A stretch of 55,190 nt of DNA from Pseudobutyrivibrio ruminis AD2017 (GCF_000424305.1 NZ_AUJQ01000012.1:1-55190); one strand, 5' to 3'; counted from the stretch's first letter, positions 41,921 to 54,702 are shown. A program made the numbers and translations. The notes: generated by a model from the letters alone, not told the origin.

Positions 41921-42541
41921 CTACTTTTCTGCAATTACTGTAATCCATGGCTTACTTTCATGATGGTCAGCACTCACCCTTGAAAAACCAGCTTTAATAA
42001 GTGCATCTTCTATTTCTTCAATAGTATGGCATTTCATTCCATCTATTATGCTTTCAAAATGTAGACTAGCTTTATCTCGACCATCTGATTCATTGCAAAT
42101 CATAAATGTTCCGCCAGGCTTTAATGCCTTATTAACCTCAGCAAAGCATTTTTCTAATCCTGGCCAAAAATAGATAGTTTCAAATGCAGTTGCCAAATCA
42201 TATTGTTCATTATATTTAAGCTGAGACACATCTCCTTTCTCTACCTCGCATCTTCCATTTCTAATCATATCTGCATTGTATACTTTGGCTTTTTCGAGCG
42301 ACACATTGGAATAATCAATAGCTGTAAGCTTAGCAGCTGGATATTTCTGCATCAATTCAAAGGCATTTCTTCCTCCTCCGCAGCCTACCTCCAATATCTC
42401 ATCGGGAGCCATTATAGAAAGATGTGACATCCCCCAGTCAGCCATCTTTGCATGACCATCGTTAATTCCATTAACCATCATTTTTCCCAGAAAACCATCA
42501 GGCTTTCTAGTTTGATTTACAAAATTCCTGAATAATCCCAT
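41921..42541 (-). CDS. class I SAM-dependent methyltransferase
   Basis: A 206-residue protein. ILEVGCGGGRNAFELMQKYP is motif I for S-adenosylmethionine binding, TAIDYS motif post-I, and DLATAFETIYFWPGLEKCF with ALKPGGTFMICNE motifs II-III. The methyl acceptor is unknown. It is the first gene of the pair with the alpha/beta-hydrolase. Confidence 0.9.
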   Translation of the reverse strand: MGLFRNFVNQTRKPDGFLGKMMVNGINDGHAKMADWGMSHLSIMAPDEILEVGCGGGRNAFELMQKYPAAKLTAIDYSNVSLEKAKVYNADMIRNGRCEVEKGDVSQLKYNEQYDLATAFETIYFWPGLEKCFAEVNKALKPGGTFMICNESDGRDKASLHFESIIDGMKCHTIEEIEDALIKAGFSRVSADHHESKPWITVIAEK

Positions 42542-42802
42542 TACTAAGCCTCCTGACCCTAATTAAAACAATAAACATATCCAAGCTAAAAGTGCAGAAT
42601 TTCATTCTATCTATGCACCTTATACTATTTATCTATCTCTTAACTAATAATATCACATCGGGTTAGATATTGCTAACCATGGTTATAAATATCAAATCTT
42701 ATAAGGATTTTTTTCAAGCCTAAAACACAAAAAGACCAGCCGAAGCCAGTCTAATTGCTTTATCTATTTTCAATTCAAAAGTGATATTTTTTCTCCTCCC
42801 AA

Positions 42803-42836
42803 GCAGTACTAACCTCATTTTTCTTTCTAGCACTGC
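42803..42836. repeat. imperfect hairpin repeat, copy A
   Basis: GCAGTACT and AGCACTGC (one G-U pair) enclose an 18-base T-rich spacer. A second copy is at 43168-43201. The surrounding gap (42542-43223) has no recognisable gene. Confidence 0.5.
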
Positions 42837-43167
42837 TCATTTCTCTTCTCTCGAATGGGCTTTGTGGCTTTGGGATTTGTGATGCTACGGTAATATGCTA
42901 TGAATAGTTACTTCTTACCGTAAAATTTCGCTGAGATTGGACTGATTTTCTATTACTTATTTTAGTTTACTTTTGTTTATTAAAGTGTATTTCGCCATAT
43001 TTCAAATATGTTGCCAAATTACGCCACACTACCTGAAGATATTACATCACAAATTCATATTCTCACTATTTTCACGTAATAAGCCATATCTCCTAAGTAA
43101 TCTCCTACTATCTTTTACCACTGTATCCTACCATTCTAATTTCACAGGGGTAATTCTCCTCTTCAGG

Positions 43168-43201
43168 GCAGTACTGGAAACATTTTCTTCTCTAGCACTG
43201 C
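43168..43201. repeat. imperfect hairpin repeat, copy B
   Basis: The same GCAGTACT ... TCTAGCACTGC arrangement as copy A with a similar T-rich spacer. The paired copies 365 bases apart may be the ends of a decayed miniature element; nothing in between looks coding. Confidence 0.5.
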
Positions 43202-43223
43202 CTGACCCCACAAAACAATTCAC

Positions 43224-43259
43224 AAAAAAGGACAGCTATCTCTTTCGAAATAACCGCCC
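43224..43259 (-). terminator. terminator of the EAL-GGDEF gene
   Basis: On the minus strand GGGCGGTTATTTC pairs with GAGATAGCTGTCC (four G-U pairs) around a GAAA tetraloop and is followed by TTTTTT, about 60 bases past the stop codon. Confidence 0.8.
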
Positions 43260-43321
43260 TATGTAAATTATTAAGCCCACATTGCTGTGAGCATTATTTT
43301 CTTTCCATCCTTAACATGTTT

Positions 43322-45481
43322 TTATCTTCCCTTTAGCTGCTTTTTATTTTTGTACATCTCGGCATCCGCCTTTTCAAAAACAGCAGATACATTTGTATCC
43401 CCGTTATATACAGCTATGCCTGACGCTATTACGATATCGCCATCGTCTGCGCGCTTTTCGTTTTCCCTTCTGAATTCGTTAATGATGTTTTCACGATCGG
43501 TCAAATCCTCGTCTTGAAGGATAGCCACGAACTCATCTCCACCTACTCTGAAAACAGGACTGCGCTTAAAGGTCTGGCATATAATCTTGCAGCCTTTTTT
43601 GATGTAATCATCACCTGCTTTGTGTCCGTAAGTATCGTTAACATACTTCAAATTATTAATATCAAACATTGCTATCGCAAATTCAGGCGCCTTACCTCCA
43701 TTAATATGAAGATTGAGTTTATTTTCATATTCGGAATATGCAGAGTTATTCTTAACTCCTGTCAAACCATCCTTGTTTGCTCTTTCTCTTGCTTCCTCAA
43801 GATGCTTATAATACTCCTGCTCTTTTCTTTTCTGGGAATCAATATCGATGATACCTGCAATCAATCGCTTCTCACCATCTTCAGATAACATTGCAACCTT
43901 TAGGCACACATAATGTGGGCGACCTTCTAGCATAGCCCTATATTCCAAATTATACATGCCCTTTTGAGCTATCTGTTTCATCACTTCTGCCTTGCAGAAA
44001 AGTGCCTTAAACATTTCACGATCGCCAGCATAAATCAACTCAGCTCCGTCTGTAAAAGGCTGTTTAAAGAAGTCATCTCCCTGCTTAACAATATTCAGCC
44101 TTGAGTATTTCTCTGCCGAATCATACTCAGTAAAGGCATTTGTCTCTGGATTGATTGAATACATGCAGATATAATCTCCCGAAAGGGCTGCCAAACGGGC
44201 ATAGGCCTTGCGTTCATGTTTTATTCTTTCCAATTCTTCCAGATGCTTTAGCTCTGCCTGATTATTAATGTATCCCAGCAAAACAACCTTTGCCGCAATG
44301 GTTCCTTTATCTTTGTTTTCTGCAATTTTTTGGATAATAAGATGTACTCTATTTCCGTTTTCCAGATTTTCATCGATAATGAAATTCGTACGTCTTGTAA
44401 TTCCATCGATGAATGTCAACGCTATATTTTTGCCTAACTTATCAGCCAAATCGAAATATGATAGCTTTCTACAACCACTGCATGGCACTTCATGCTTTTT
44501 CATGAATTTACGGTAAGATGCATTACTGTTAATTTCAGTAATGGAATTTGCACCCACTTCCAAAACCACCATTGGCAAGCAGTCAAAATAGTCCTTTAAA
44601 TCTATATCTTCTTCCATATAAGAAGACATATCATAAAGGTTTACCTTGTCCAAAGCATCGTAGTACTGTGCATCATTTTGATTTTCGAATCCAATGGCGG
44701 AATTAGTCTCGTATCTTTTTAGTATGTCCTCAAAAGAAAGAGGTTTTGAATAATAAAATCCCTGGATTTTGCCACAGCCTATTTCTTTTAGAGCATCAAA
44801 CTGCTCCTTATTTTCAACACCTTCAGCAATAGTTTCACTGCCTAAGGCTCTAGCTGTCCTTATCAATTCGGTAACTACTATTTTGCAATTGTTATCAGAC
44901 ACCACCTTTTCCAGGTAGTTTCTATCAAATTTAACTGCATCAAAATCAAATGAGCGCAATACATCTATGGAAGAATAACTGCTTCCATAATTATCAAGCC
45001 AAATCTTGAATCCCAGGTCACGCAGCTCATTTAGCTTTGATTTAATAAATTCTTTATCTTCATAGAATGATTCTTCAGCCAGTTCGAAAACTATATTACT
45101 TCTGTCAATGCCTGATGAATCAACAATACGTTTAATTTCAGATATAAAATCACATGAATAAAAATCGGATTTAGAGATATTAATAGACTCAGGAACCGTG
45201 CCTCTTCCTATGTCATTAATATGCTCCATCTTCTTAATAACCTTCTGAAGTACATATAAATCCAGCTTGTAGGCAAGATTATGTCCTTCCAAAATACGCA
45301 CGAAAATATCCGGAGAAATATTTCCATTCTCTGGGTCTTCCCAACGTGCCAATGCTTCATCATTGCAGATTTGTTCATTGTACACGCGAATTACTGGCTG
45401 ATGCATAACCTTTATCCAGCCATTATCAAGCGCTTTGTCCAAATTATTGATTATGTAGTTTTCGCTCACTTTTGCTGTCAT
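43322..45481 (-). CDS. EAL(degenerate)-PAS-GGDEF cyclic-di-GMP protein
   Basis: About 719 residues, co-linear with the C-terminal 720 residues of the gene at 28125 and lacking its PAS and first GGDEF. The EAL motif is DEALARWEDP, but the metal-binding DDFGxGYSS is DNYGSSYSS, so phosphodiesterase activity is doubtful. The C-terminal GGDEF (RVGGDEFVAIL) is intact, so a diguanylate cyclase is likely. ATG 45481 is preferred to a TTG 9 bases earlier. The protein starts at the EAL boundary, so it is either a natural short form or a truncated paralogue. Confidence 0.88.
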   Translation of the reverse strand: MTAKVSENYIINNLDKALDNGWIKVMHQPVIRVYNEQICNDEALARWEDPENGNISPDIFVRILEGHNLAYKLDLYVLQKVIKKMEHINDIGRGTVPESINISKSDFYSCDFISEIKRIVDSSGIDRSNIVFELAEESFYEDKEFIKSKLNELRDLGFKIWLDNYGSSYSSIDVLRSFDFDAVKFDRNYLEKVVSDNNCKIVVTELIRTARALGSETIAEGVENKEQFDALKEIGCGKIQGFYYSKPLSFEDILKRYETNSAIGFENQNDAQYYDALDKVNLYDMSSYMEEDIDLKDYFDCLPMVVLEVGANSITEINSNASYRKFMKKHEVPCSGCRKLSYFDLADKLGKNIALTFIDGITRRTNFIIDENLENGNRVHLIIQKIAENKDKGTIAAKVVLLGYINNQAELKHLEELERIKHERKAYARLAALSGDYICMYSINPETNAFTEYDSAEKYSRLNIVKQGDDFFKQPFTDGAELIYAGDREMFKALFCKAEVMKQIAQKGMYNLEYRAMLEGRPHYVCLKVAMLSEDGEKRLIAGIIDIDSQKRKEQEYYKHLEEARERANKDGLTGVKNNSAYSEYENKLNLHINGGKAPEFAIAMFDINNLKYVNDTYGHKAGDDYIKKGCKIICQTFKRSPVFRVGGDEFVAILQDEDLTDRENIINEFRRENEKRADDGDIVIASGIAVYNGDTNVSAVFEKADAEMYKNKKQLKGR

Positions 45482-45580
45482 AACCCTCAACCCTATTCAT
45501 CTATTCACATCACTACACACTCTCAGTTATTACATAATACAAAAATTATGTGTACAATTTGTTATCATATATAACAATTT

Positions 45581-45608
45581 AAAAAAAAAGACTGGCCAAA
45601 ACCAGTCT
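45581..45608 (-). terminator. terminator of the secreted nuclease gene
   Basis: On the minus strand AGACTGG pairs with CCAGTCT around TTTTGG and is followed by a run of T. Confidence 0.8.
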
Positions 45609-45632
45609 CTAAATAATTTAATTTTAATAATT

Positions 45633-46568
45633 TTATGGATGACAATTGCCACAGCGGGTATAGCCCTGCGCTTCTAAATCAGAAATTGAGCAATTTACAT
45701 CCTGTCTATTTTCAGGTTTTATTGTGGAAACAGACCTGCAGCCCGGCAGATGAATCTTCTTTGTATTAGTGTTCAATACATAATCTGCTGTCGCCTGAAC
45801 TGGGGTCTCTTCAGTAACCTCAGGCTGTGGTGCTGGGGTCTCTGCCACTTTTGCTACACCAGTCTGATAATCGATATCGATATTAGGCTGCACATTATGG
45901 CAAAATACATTAAATGATATTCCTCTGCCATGGTCCTCTACTGAATAGGCCTCCATCATTACACCGCGACATACCAATTCATCATCTACAAATATTGGTG
46001 TGCAGCGATATAGCACATGATTGTCGGTCTTATCAATATATTGGGCAACCTTCTCCTCATAAGGAAGCATGCCATCCACATTCATGTAGCGTGTACCTGT
46101 AATAAGATTCTTCTTGTTAGCATTTTCGCCCGCTAAACAAAAGGCAATTAAATGACATCTATTGTATAGATATCTGTCCTGGATAATATCGGCGAATTTG
46201 TATGTGTGCCATCCTGTAGGCTTAACCTTTCCAATGGCGCCACGCTTTTCTGTGGGCATCAGCTCTTTGGAAAGATTAGCATAGGCTACGCCGCATCTTT
46301 TAAGATTATCCAGCCTTGAGTAAGATTCAAAGGATTTGGTGTTCTTCTTCTCCTTTGTTGTGAAAAATGGAACATTGCCATTTATCGGTGTACTGGCCTT
46401 CCCTGCAAATGAAGGGATAGACTCATATGTAAGAGTTTTGCTTGAAACAACCTGCTCATTTGCTGCCACTGCTGTTTCATTGCTAAATCCAAAACAGCTT
46501 ACGGCTAATGCAAATGCAAGCACCAAGCTTACAAGCCCTCTCTTAAACTTGATTTTTGTCTCGTCCAT
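45633..46568 (-). CDS. secreted DNA/RNA non-specific endonuclease with Ada-like metal-binding tail
   Basis: About 311 residues. A signal peptide (LVSLVLAFALAVSCFGFS) is followed by the nuclease domain with DRYLYNRCHLIAFCLAGENA, the EndA-type H-box in which NRCHL replaces the usual DRGH/DRSHL, and NLITGTRYMNVDGML with the metal-binding Asn. After a proline-rich linker, the last ~45 residues (KKIHLPGCRSVSTIKPENRQ ... GYTRCGNCHP) form a Cys-rich Ada-like zinc motif. It probably degrades extracellular DNA or RNA. ATG 46568 follows AAGGAG. Confidence 0.88.
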   Translation of the reverse strand: MDETKIKFKRGLVSLVLAFALAVSCFGFSNETAVAANEQVVSSKTLTYESIPSFAGKASTPINGNVPFFTTKEKKNTKSFESYSRLDNLKRCGVAYANLSKELMPTEKRGAIGKVKPTGWHTYKFADIIQDRYLYNRCHLIAFCLAGENANKKNLITGTRYMNVDGMLPYEEKVAQYIDKTDNHVLYRCTPIFVDDELVCRGVMMEAYSVEDHGRGISFNVFCHNVQPNIDIDYQTGVAKVAETPAPQPEVTEETPVQATADYVLNTNTKKIHLPGCRSVSTIKPENRQDVNCSISDLEAQGYTRCGNCHP

Positions 46569-46592
46569 GTTGTACTCCTTAAATATAAAATC

Positions 46593-46627
46593 AAAAAGAA
46601 CTGGCACAATATAAATGTGCCAGCTCT
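46593..46627 (-). terminator. terminator of bglA
   Basis: On the minus strand AGAGCTGGCACA pairs with TGTGCCAGTTCT (one G-U pair) and TTTT follows. Confidence 0.85.
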
Positions 46628-46634
46628 TACTATT

Positions 46635-48098
<1,464 letters not shown>

Positions 48099-48102
48099 TT
48101 AA

Positions 48103-50194
<2,092 letters not shown>

Positions 50195-50199
50195 TAAGA

Positions 50200-51033
50200 T
50201 TAAGCTTTCGCTCTTTCTGTGATTCTTGATATGTGGACTGTAAGATATAACATCTCTTCGTCCGTAATTTTTTGTGGATATCTGGATTCCATGTAGCTTT
50301 TGATGCGCTCAGCGCACTTATAAGCGTCTGGGAATCTTCTTTTTATGCTTTCATATAGCTCTTCATCCTGAGCCTCGTAATAAGCACTACGCTCTGCCCT
50401 CTGTAGAAAATACTTTAGATGAGTGATAAATCTCTCATACGAAAAGGTACCTTCATCCAACTCCGAGTTATATGTGAATTTAACGATGCTAACTATATCA
50501 TCAATAATTTCTGGAGCCTCCATGGTATGATGCATATTACCATCTAACTCCGCATTTACGATATGCAGTGCAAAGAACCCTGCCTCGTCCTCGGGAAGCT
50601 CAATTCCCAATTTGTCTTTGATAATCTCAAGTGCATGTAAGCCCATGAGATATTCTGTCTTGTAATAATTCTTTATCTCCCAAAGAAGCTTGTTCTTAAG
50701 AACTGTCCCTGTTTTGCTTCGCTCAATAGCAAAGCCAAGGTGATCTGTAAGAGTGATATAAATATTGTTGCAAAGTCGTTTGCCAAGATTTTTAGCAGCG
50801 TATGTGATGATTTCATCAGCCACCTGAATCTGCTCGTATGGCATTTCAGATACCAGCTTCATGAACTGCTCACTTGACTTTTCCATAACGAAAGTCTTTT
50901 CTATTTTACTTTCGTCCAGCTCCTCTCCGCTCTTCTTTTGAAAGCAGAGACCACAGCCCGTATATACTATTTCGTTCCCCTTGTCATCAATCGCCAAGGC
51001 TGCATTATTATTTAAAATCTTTCTTATCTTCAT
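50200..51033 (-). CDS. licT: BglG/LicT-family transcription antiterminator
   Basis: A 277-residue protein. The N-terminal RNA-binding CAT domain (MKIRKILNNNAALAIDDKGN, then EIVYTGCGLCFQKK) is followed by two PRD domains with regulatory His residues (TLTDHLGFAIER; GLHALEII; FFALHIVNAE; FLTVHISRI type positions). Phosphorylation by the PTS sets its activity. It controls its own RAT and that of bglP. Confidence 0.94.
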   Translation of the reverse strand: MKIRKILNNNAALAIDDKGNEIVYTGCGLCFQKKSGEELDESKIEKTFVMEKSSEQFMKLVSEMPYEQIQVADEIITYAAKNLGKRLCNNIYITLTDHLGFAIERSKTGTVLKNKLLWEIKNYYKTEYLMGLHALEIIKDKLGIELPEDEAGFFALHIVNAELDGNMHHTMEAPEIIDDIVSIVKFTYNSELDEGTFSYERFITHLKYFLQRAERSAYYEAQDEELYESIKRRFPDAYKCAERIKSYMESRYPQKITDEEMLYLTVHISRITERAKA

Positions 51034-51063
51034 GGTTGATAGTTCTCTCTACAATTTTAAAAT

Positions 51064-51164
51064 AAAAAAATGACCGAATCAGCCCACGCAAAATAATACC
51101 ATAATCTAAAGAGATTATAAATAAATTGGGCGATTCAGTCTTGCCTGCCTTGCAGTAACAATCC
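51064..51164 (-). promoter_or_regulatory. RAT antiterminator site and terminator in the licT leader
   Basis: GGATTGTTACTGC-AAG-GCAGGCAAGACTG on the minus strand (51164-51136) is a near-consensus RAT. It overlaps a terminator in which GACTGAATCGCCC pairs with GGGCTGATTCGGTC, followed by seven T. ACTTGT-N7-ACAAGT lies just upstream and may be part of the promoter region. Confidence 0.88.
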
Positions 51165-51305
51165 GAACTTGTTTTGTTTACAAGTGATACTTTACAATTA
51201 AATGCACCATTTGTAAATATGTTGTGTACATTTTCGCCTTTTAGCTTAATTTGACTTTGTGCATTTTGTATACATTTCACAAAATATTCACAATATCTCT
51301 GACAT

Positions 51306-51337
51306 AAAAAAAGCCTGACCCTTTTGCAGAATCAGGC
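51306..51337 (-). terminator. terminator of rplY
   Basis: On the minus strand GCCTGA pairs with TCAGGC, followed by seven T, 24 bases after the stop codon. Confidence 0.85.
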
Positions 51338-51360
51338 ATAATATCACGTTGATATTTTTG

Positions 51361-51948
51361 TTATGAAGCTGCCTGAGTAGAATCCTCTTCCTCATCAGCA
51401 TCGGCAACGTTATTCTTTGCTGCAATAACCTCAACAACTACCTGGTCGGCACGTGTGGTTACTTCAACCTTCTTATTCTTTGAAATATCAAGGTCTGCAA
51501 CTGTGATGGAATCACCAAGCCTAAGTGTGCTGCAGTCTATTTCAATTTTCTCAACTACATCCTCAGCCTTTGCCTTGTAAGCGACCTCAGATAATAACTG
51601 ATCTAAAACACCTTCTGTAACAGCATCTTTGTTCTCAAGAACAACCTCTGCTGTTGCGTGGATTATCTCGCCCTTTACAAGCTCCTGGAAATCCATCTCT
51701 ACAATCTGATGCTTAGCCGCATCATAGTGTAGTTCCTTAAGTAACACATTGTACTTCTTTCCTTCCAAATCAAGAGTCATCTGAGTATGTCCGCTCTTTC
51801 TAAGAGCCTCAGCCTCTTTAACCTCGAACTGGAGTGGGATTGATCGTTCGATTTCTTTACCGAACAGGTTACCTGTTACGTAGCCTTCTCTTCTCAACCT
51901 CTTTGCCTTCTTTTCCATGTCACGTCTTTGTACTCTGTAAGTATCCAT
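51361..51948 (-). CDS. rplY: ribosomal protein L25/general stress protein Ctc
   Basis: About 195 residues: the N-terminal L25 domain (AKRLRREGYVTGNLFGKEIE; VKEAEALRK) binds 5S rRNA, and the C-terminal TL5/Ctc beta domain ends in an acidic tail. Gram-positive members are the Ctc type. ATG 51948 with AGGAGG upstream is preferred to longer frames. It stands alone. Confidence 0.93.
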   Translation of the reverse strand: MDTYRVQRRDMEKKAKRLRREGYVTGNLFGKEIERSIPLQFEVKEAEALRKSGHTQMTLDLEGKKYNVLLKELHYDAAKHQIVEMDFQELVKGEIIHATAEVVLENKDAVTEGVLDQLLSEVAYKAKAEDVVEKIEIDCSTLRLGDSITVADLDISKNKKVEVTTRADQVVVEVIAAKNNVADADEEEDSTQAAS

Positions 51949-52136
51949 TTGTCTCTTCCTCCTAAAATACAAATATTTGAGCAGGGAAATTTGCGGAATG
52001 TCGATATTCAATTGGCGTTTCGTATTTTCTCGTGTTCGGTTCTGTTATAGTCCTCTTTTGCAAAATAGTCAAGCTATATTTTTACTATAGGTAATGTGAT
52101 GAAACGATTTTGTACAAAATTTTAGAATTTGTTCGC

Positions 52137-52212
52137 TTTACACGAATGAGTGTTCTGGTGTATTATCTTATTGCAAGCAAACGTAGTTTCGGAATATATG
52201 TTCTGCTTGCAA
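52137..52212 (+). promoter_or_regulatory. promoter and hairpin leader of the second Y-family polymerase gene
   Basis: TTTACA and TATTAT are 18 bases apart, as in copy 1. GAATGAGTGTTC (52144-52155) in the spacer and GAATATATGTTC (52192-52203) each differ by one base from the LexA box GAAC-N4-GTTC. TTGCAAGCA pairs with TGCTTGCAA (52171-52212) and the AAGGAGG ribosome site begins at the foot of this stem. Confidence 0.65.
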
Positions 52213-52224
52213 GGAGGTATGCCT

Positions 52225-53634
52225 ATGCAACTAAAAAATTCTAAATGCTATATTGCCATAGATATGAAATCCTTTTATGCTTCTGTTGAATGTGTATCAA
52301 GAGGGCTTGATCCCCTCAAGGCCAATCTGCTCGTTGCCGATTCCACCCGAAGTGACCAGACCATTTGTCTTGCCGTATCGCCGGCCCTTAAAGCCATCGG
52401 CGTACCAAGCCGACCTAGACTTTTCGAGGCAAAACAAGCCATAGCAAGATATGAACGGATGCACCACACTAAGATTTTTTATATAACAGCTGTGCCACGA
52501 ATGCTGAAATACGAACAGGTCTCTGCACAGATTTACGGGATTTTTCTAAAATATGTAGCGCCAGAAGACATTCATGTATACAGTATCGATGAAAGCTTCA
52601 TTGACTGCACCCCTTACTTGCACCTATATGAAACTGCTGCCATCCGAACTGGTCAAAGCCCCGCCCATATCATGGCTCTCACCATGATAAAAGACGTCCT
52701 GAAGCAAACCGGCATCACTGCTACAGTTGGAATTGGGACTAATCTGTATCTCGCAAAGGTAGCAATGGATATCGTAGCCAAAAAGGCTCCAGCCGATGAA
52801 GATGGAGTTCGTATTGCTGCCCTTACCGAAGATTCATACAAGAAAATCCTATGGCCACACAGGCCACTCACTGATTTTTGGCAAATAGGAAACGGTAAAG
52901 CTCGTCGTTTAGAACGCAACATGATGTTTACAATGGGAGATATTGCAGAACGCTCGCAGATAGATGAAGAATGGTTTTATAAAAATTTCGGCATAGATGC
53001 TGAAATCCTAATTGATCATGCATGGGGCATCGAGCCTGTAACAATGCATGATATCAAAAACTACAAATCTGACAATCACTCCCTGTCCAACGGTCAAGTT
53101 CTCCCTCGTCCCTACAAATACGATGAAGCCTGCATTGTACTGAAAGAAATGATTGATATCCTGTGCTGCGATATGTACAAGAAAAATATAGTTTCATCAA
53201 AATTCACTTGGTGGGTAAGCTATGATCATAAAAGCTTGGAATACTTCCCACAATATGATGGGCCTCTCGCTATCGATTGGTATGGAAGACTACATCCTGC
53301 CCATTCAGGCGGCACTGTAAATCTTCGCACTGCCACTAACACATCGAAACTAATTACTAATGCTATTATGGATGATATAACTAAGAAAGCTGATCATAGA
53401 ATTTTATTTCGCAAACTTGGCATCTGCGCTTGTAATATTCAAAGTAATGGTGGATATTTTCAGCTTAATCTTTTCACAGACTATGATGCTATTAATAAAG
53501 AAACGCAGATTCACTCTGCCCTATTAGATGTTAGAATTAAATATGGTTCAAACGCCATCTTGAAAGGGCTTAATTTTCAAGATGGCGCTACTACCAAAGA
53601 AAGAAATTTGCAGATAGGAGGACACCGAGCTTAG
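52225..53634 (+). CDS. Y-family DNA polymerase (UmuC/DinB type), copy 2
   Basis: A 469-residue paralogue of the polymerase at 23318, roughly 85-90% identical, with intact CYIAIDMKSFYASVEC and VYSIDESFID. ATG 52225 gives a 7-base spacing from AAGGAGG; the ATG 6 bases earlier is too close. This copy lacks the SRAP, exonuclease and small genes of copy 1. Synonymous differences from copy 1 are many, so the duplication is not recent. Confidence 0.93.
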   Translation: MQLKNSKCYIAIDMKSFYASVECVSRGLDPLKANLLVADSTRSDQTICLAVSPALKAIGVPSRPRLFEAKQAIARYERMHHTKIFYITAVPRMLKYEQVSAQIYGIFLKYVAPEDIHVYSIDESFIDCTPYLHLYETAAIRTGQSPAHIMALTMIKDVLKQTGITATVGIGTNLYLAKVAMDIVAKKAPADEDGVRIAALTEDSYKKILWPHRPLTDFWQIGNGKARRLERNMMFTMGDIAERSQIDEEWFYKNFGIDAEILIDHAWGIEPVTMHDIKNYKSDNHSLSNGQVLPRPYKYDEACIVLKEMIDILCCDMYKKNIVSSKFTWWVSYDHKSLEYFPQYDGPLAIDWYGRLHPAHSGGTVNLRTATNTSKLITNAIMDDITKKADHRILFRKLGICACNIQSNGGYFQLNLFTDYDAINKETQIHSALLDVRIKYGSNAILKGLNFQDGATTKERNLQIGGHRA

Positions 53635-53650
53635 TGTCACAGTCCTCCTA
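53615..53650 (+). terminator. hairpin over the polymerase stop codon
   Basis: TAGGAGGAC pairs with GTCCTCCTA, with an inner GACAC/GTGTC stem. There is no T run, so it may stabilise the 3' end rather than terminate. Confidence 0.4.
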
Positions 53651-53755
53651 CATCCAATTATAATCGCCGCCAGTTACAGCAAGTGAGAGCGAAGCATCCA
53701 TTCGCTCAACATCTTCTGCACCTTGCACGACTGAAATAAGTTTTGCTGTCTCTTT
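53648..53755 (-). pseudogene. 35-codon in-frame tail after mgsA
   Basis: After mgsA ends with TAA TAA, the same frame continues KETAKLISVVQGAEDVERMD and then ASLSLAVTGGDYNWM-stop. It reads as a protein C-terminus but has no start or ribosome site. Perhaps it is the remnant of a gene fused to mgsA by deletion. The family is not recognised. Confidence 0.3.
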
Positions 53756-53758
53756 TTA

Positions 53759-54226
53759 TTACAATGCTTTTGAACGCTCCTCTATATTATGATTGAAATC
53801 AATAACAGTATGATTATAGTCCTTAACCATGAATTTAGAAGTAATAAGAAAATCTGCTGTCGCTTTGTTAACAGCGATTGGAATATCATATACTTGAGCA
53901 ATTCTCATAAGAGCCTTAACATCAGGATCATGTGGCTGAGGTGTTAAAGGATCCGAAAAGAAAATAATTAAATCGATCTTTCCTTCAACGACTTTTGCGC
54001 CAATCTGCTGGTCACCCCCAAGAGGACCTGAGTTATATCCCATTACATTAAGTCCGGTTTTATCTGAAATCATCCTTGCAGTTGTTCCTGTTCCACAAAG
54101 ATTGTGTTTCTCTAATAATTCTTTATTCTGTTTGCACCATTCGATGAGAAGAGGCTTCTTCTGATCATGAGCAATAAGTGCAATAGTTTTTGTACGACCA
54201 ATTGTCAGTAGTACATCGTTATCCAT
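53759..54226 (-). CDS. mgsA: methylglyoxal synthase
   Basis: A 155-residue enzyme that turns dihydroxyacetone phosphate into methylglyoxal and phosphate, a bypass of lower glycolysis. IALIAHDQKKPLLIEWCKQN, the phosphate loop GTGTTARMI, and GPLGGDQQIGAKV with FFSDPLTPQPHDPD (catalytic Asp residues) are all conserved. AGGAGG precedes the ATG. It stands alone. Confidence 0.95.
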   Translation of the reverse strand: MDNDVLLTIGRTKTIALIAHDQKKPLLIEWCKQNKELLEKHNLCGTGTTARMISDKTGLNVMGYNSGPLGGDQQIGAKVVEGKIDLIIFFSDPLTPQPHDPDVKALMRIAQVYDIPIAVNKATADFLITSKFMVKDYNHTVIDFNHNIEERSKAL

Positions 54227-54484
54227 ATTTCCTCCTAAATAAAACGGTTCTGTTTATAATCATATGCTAAAATATATTCTTTTTTTGCAGCGTTAAAGAT
54301 AATATCATCTTATAACTACTAATGGCAATATCAATAATTGCCCAAAATATATGAAAAATTCAAGTAATTATGGTATACAATATAGCATGTGTATACAATA
54401 ATAAACCTATGATGCATTTTATACACCAATACCACATTCACAACAAAAAGTACAAAATTTTAAAATAATCGAATTTCTTTATAC
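54227..54484. other. non-coding gap
   Basis: The sequence is A+T rich with no gene seen. It contains the mgsA upstream region and ends at the terminator of the tRNA cluster. Confidence 0.4.
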
Positions 54485-54518
54485 AATAAAGGCATTGAAC
54501 CACGAAGATTCAATGCCT
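54485..54518 (-). terminator. terminator of the tRNA cluster
   Basis: On the minus strand AGGCATTGAA pairs with TTCAATGCCT and TTTATT follows. Confidence 0.85.
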
Positions 54519-54523
54519 CTTAG

Positions 54524-54597
54524 CGTGCGTGAGAAGATTCGAACTCCCGACACCTTGGTCCGTAGCCAAGTGCTCTATCCAGCTGAGCTACACACAC
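54524..54597 (-). tRNA. tRNA-Arg (anticodon ACG)
   Basis: On the minus strand GTGTGTG pairs with CACGCAC. The anticodon arm CTTGG-CTACGGA-CCAAG shows ACG, and the T-loop GTTCGAATC is standard. CCA is not encoded. Confidence 0.96.
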
Positions 54598-54607
54598 ATA
54601 TTATAAA

Positions 54608-54693
54608 CGCAGAGGGTGGGATTCGAACCCACGCGCCCTTGCGGACAAACGGTTTTCAAGACCGCCTCGTTATGACCACTTCGATACCTCTGC
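54608..54693 (-). tRNA. tRNA-Ser (anticodon TGA)
   Basis: A class II tRNA of 86 bases. The acceptor is GCAGAGG/CCTCTGC, the anticodon loop CTTGAAA, with a long variable arm and GTTCGAATC. CCA is not encoded. Confidence 0.96.
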
Positions 54694-54702
54694 ATATATA
54701 AA

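Noticed and set aside
51034-51280. 90-codon minus-strand frame upstream of licT
   Set aside because: It runs through the RAT and terminator, which explain the sequence; there is no ribosome site.
54495-54701. 68-codon plus-strand frame
   Set aside because: It is antisense to tRNA-Arg and tRNA-Ser.
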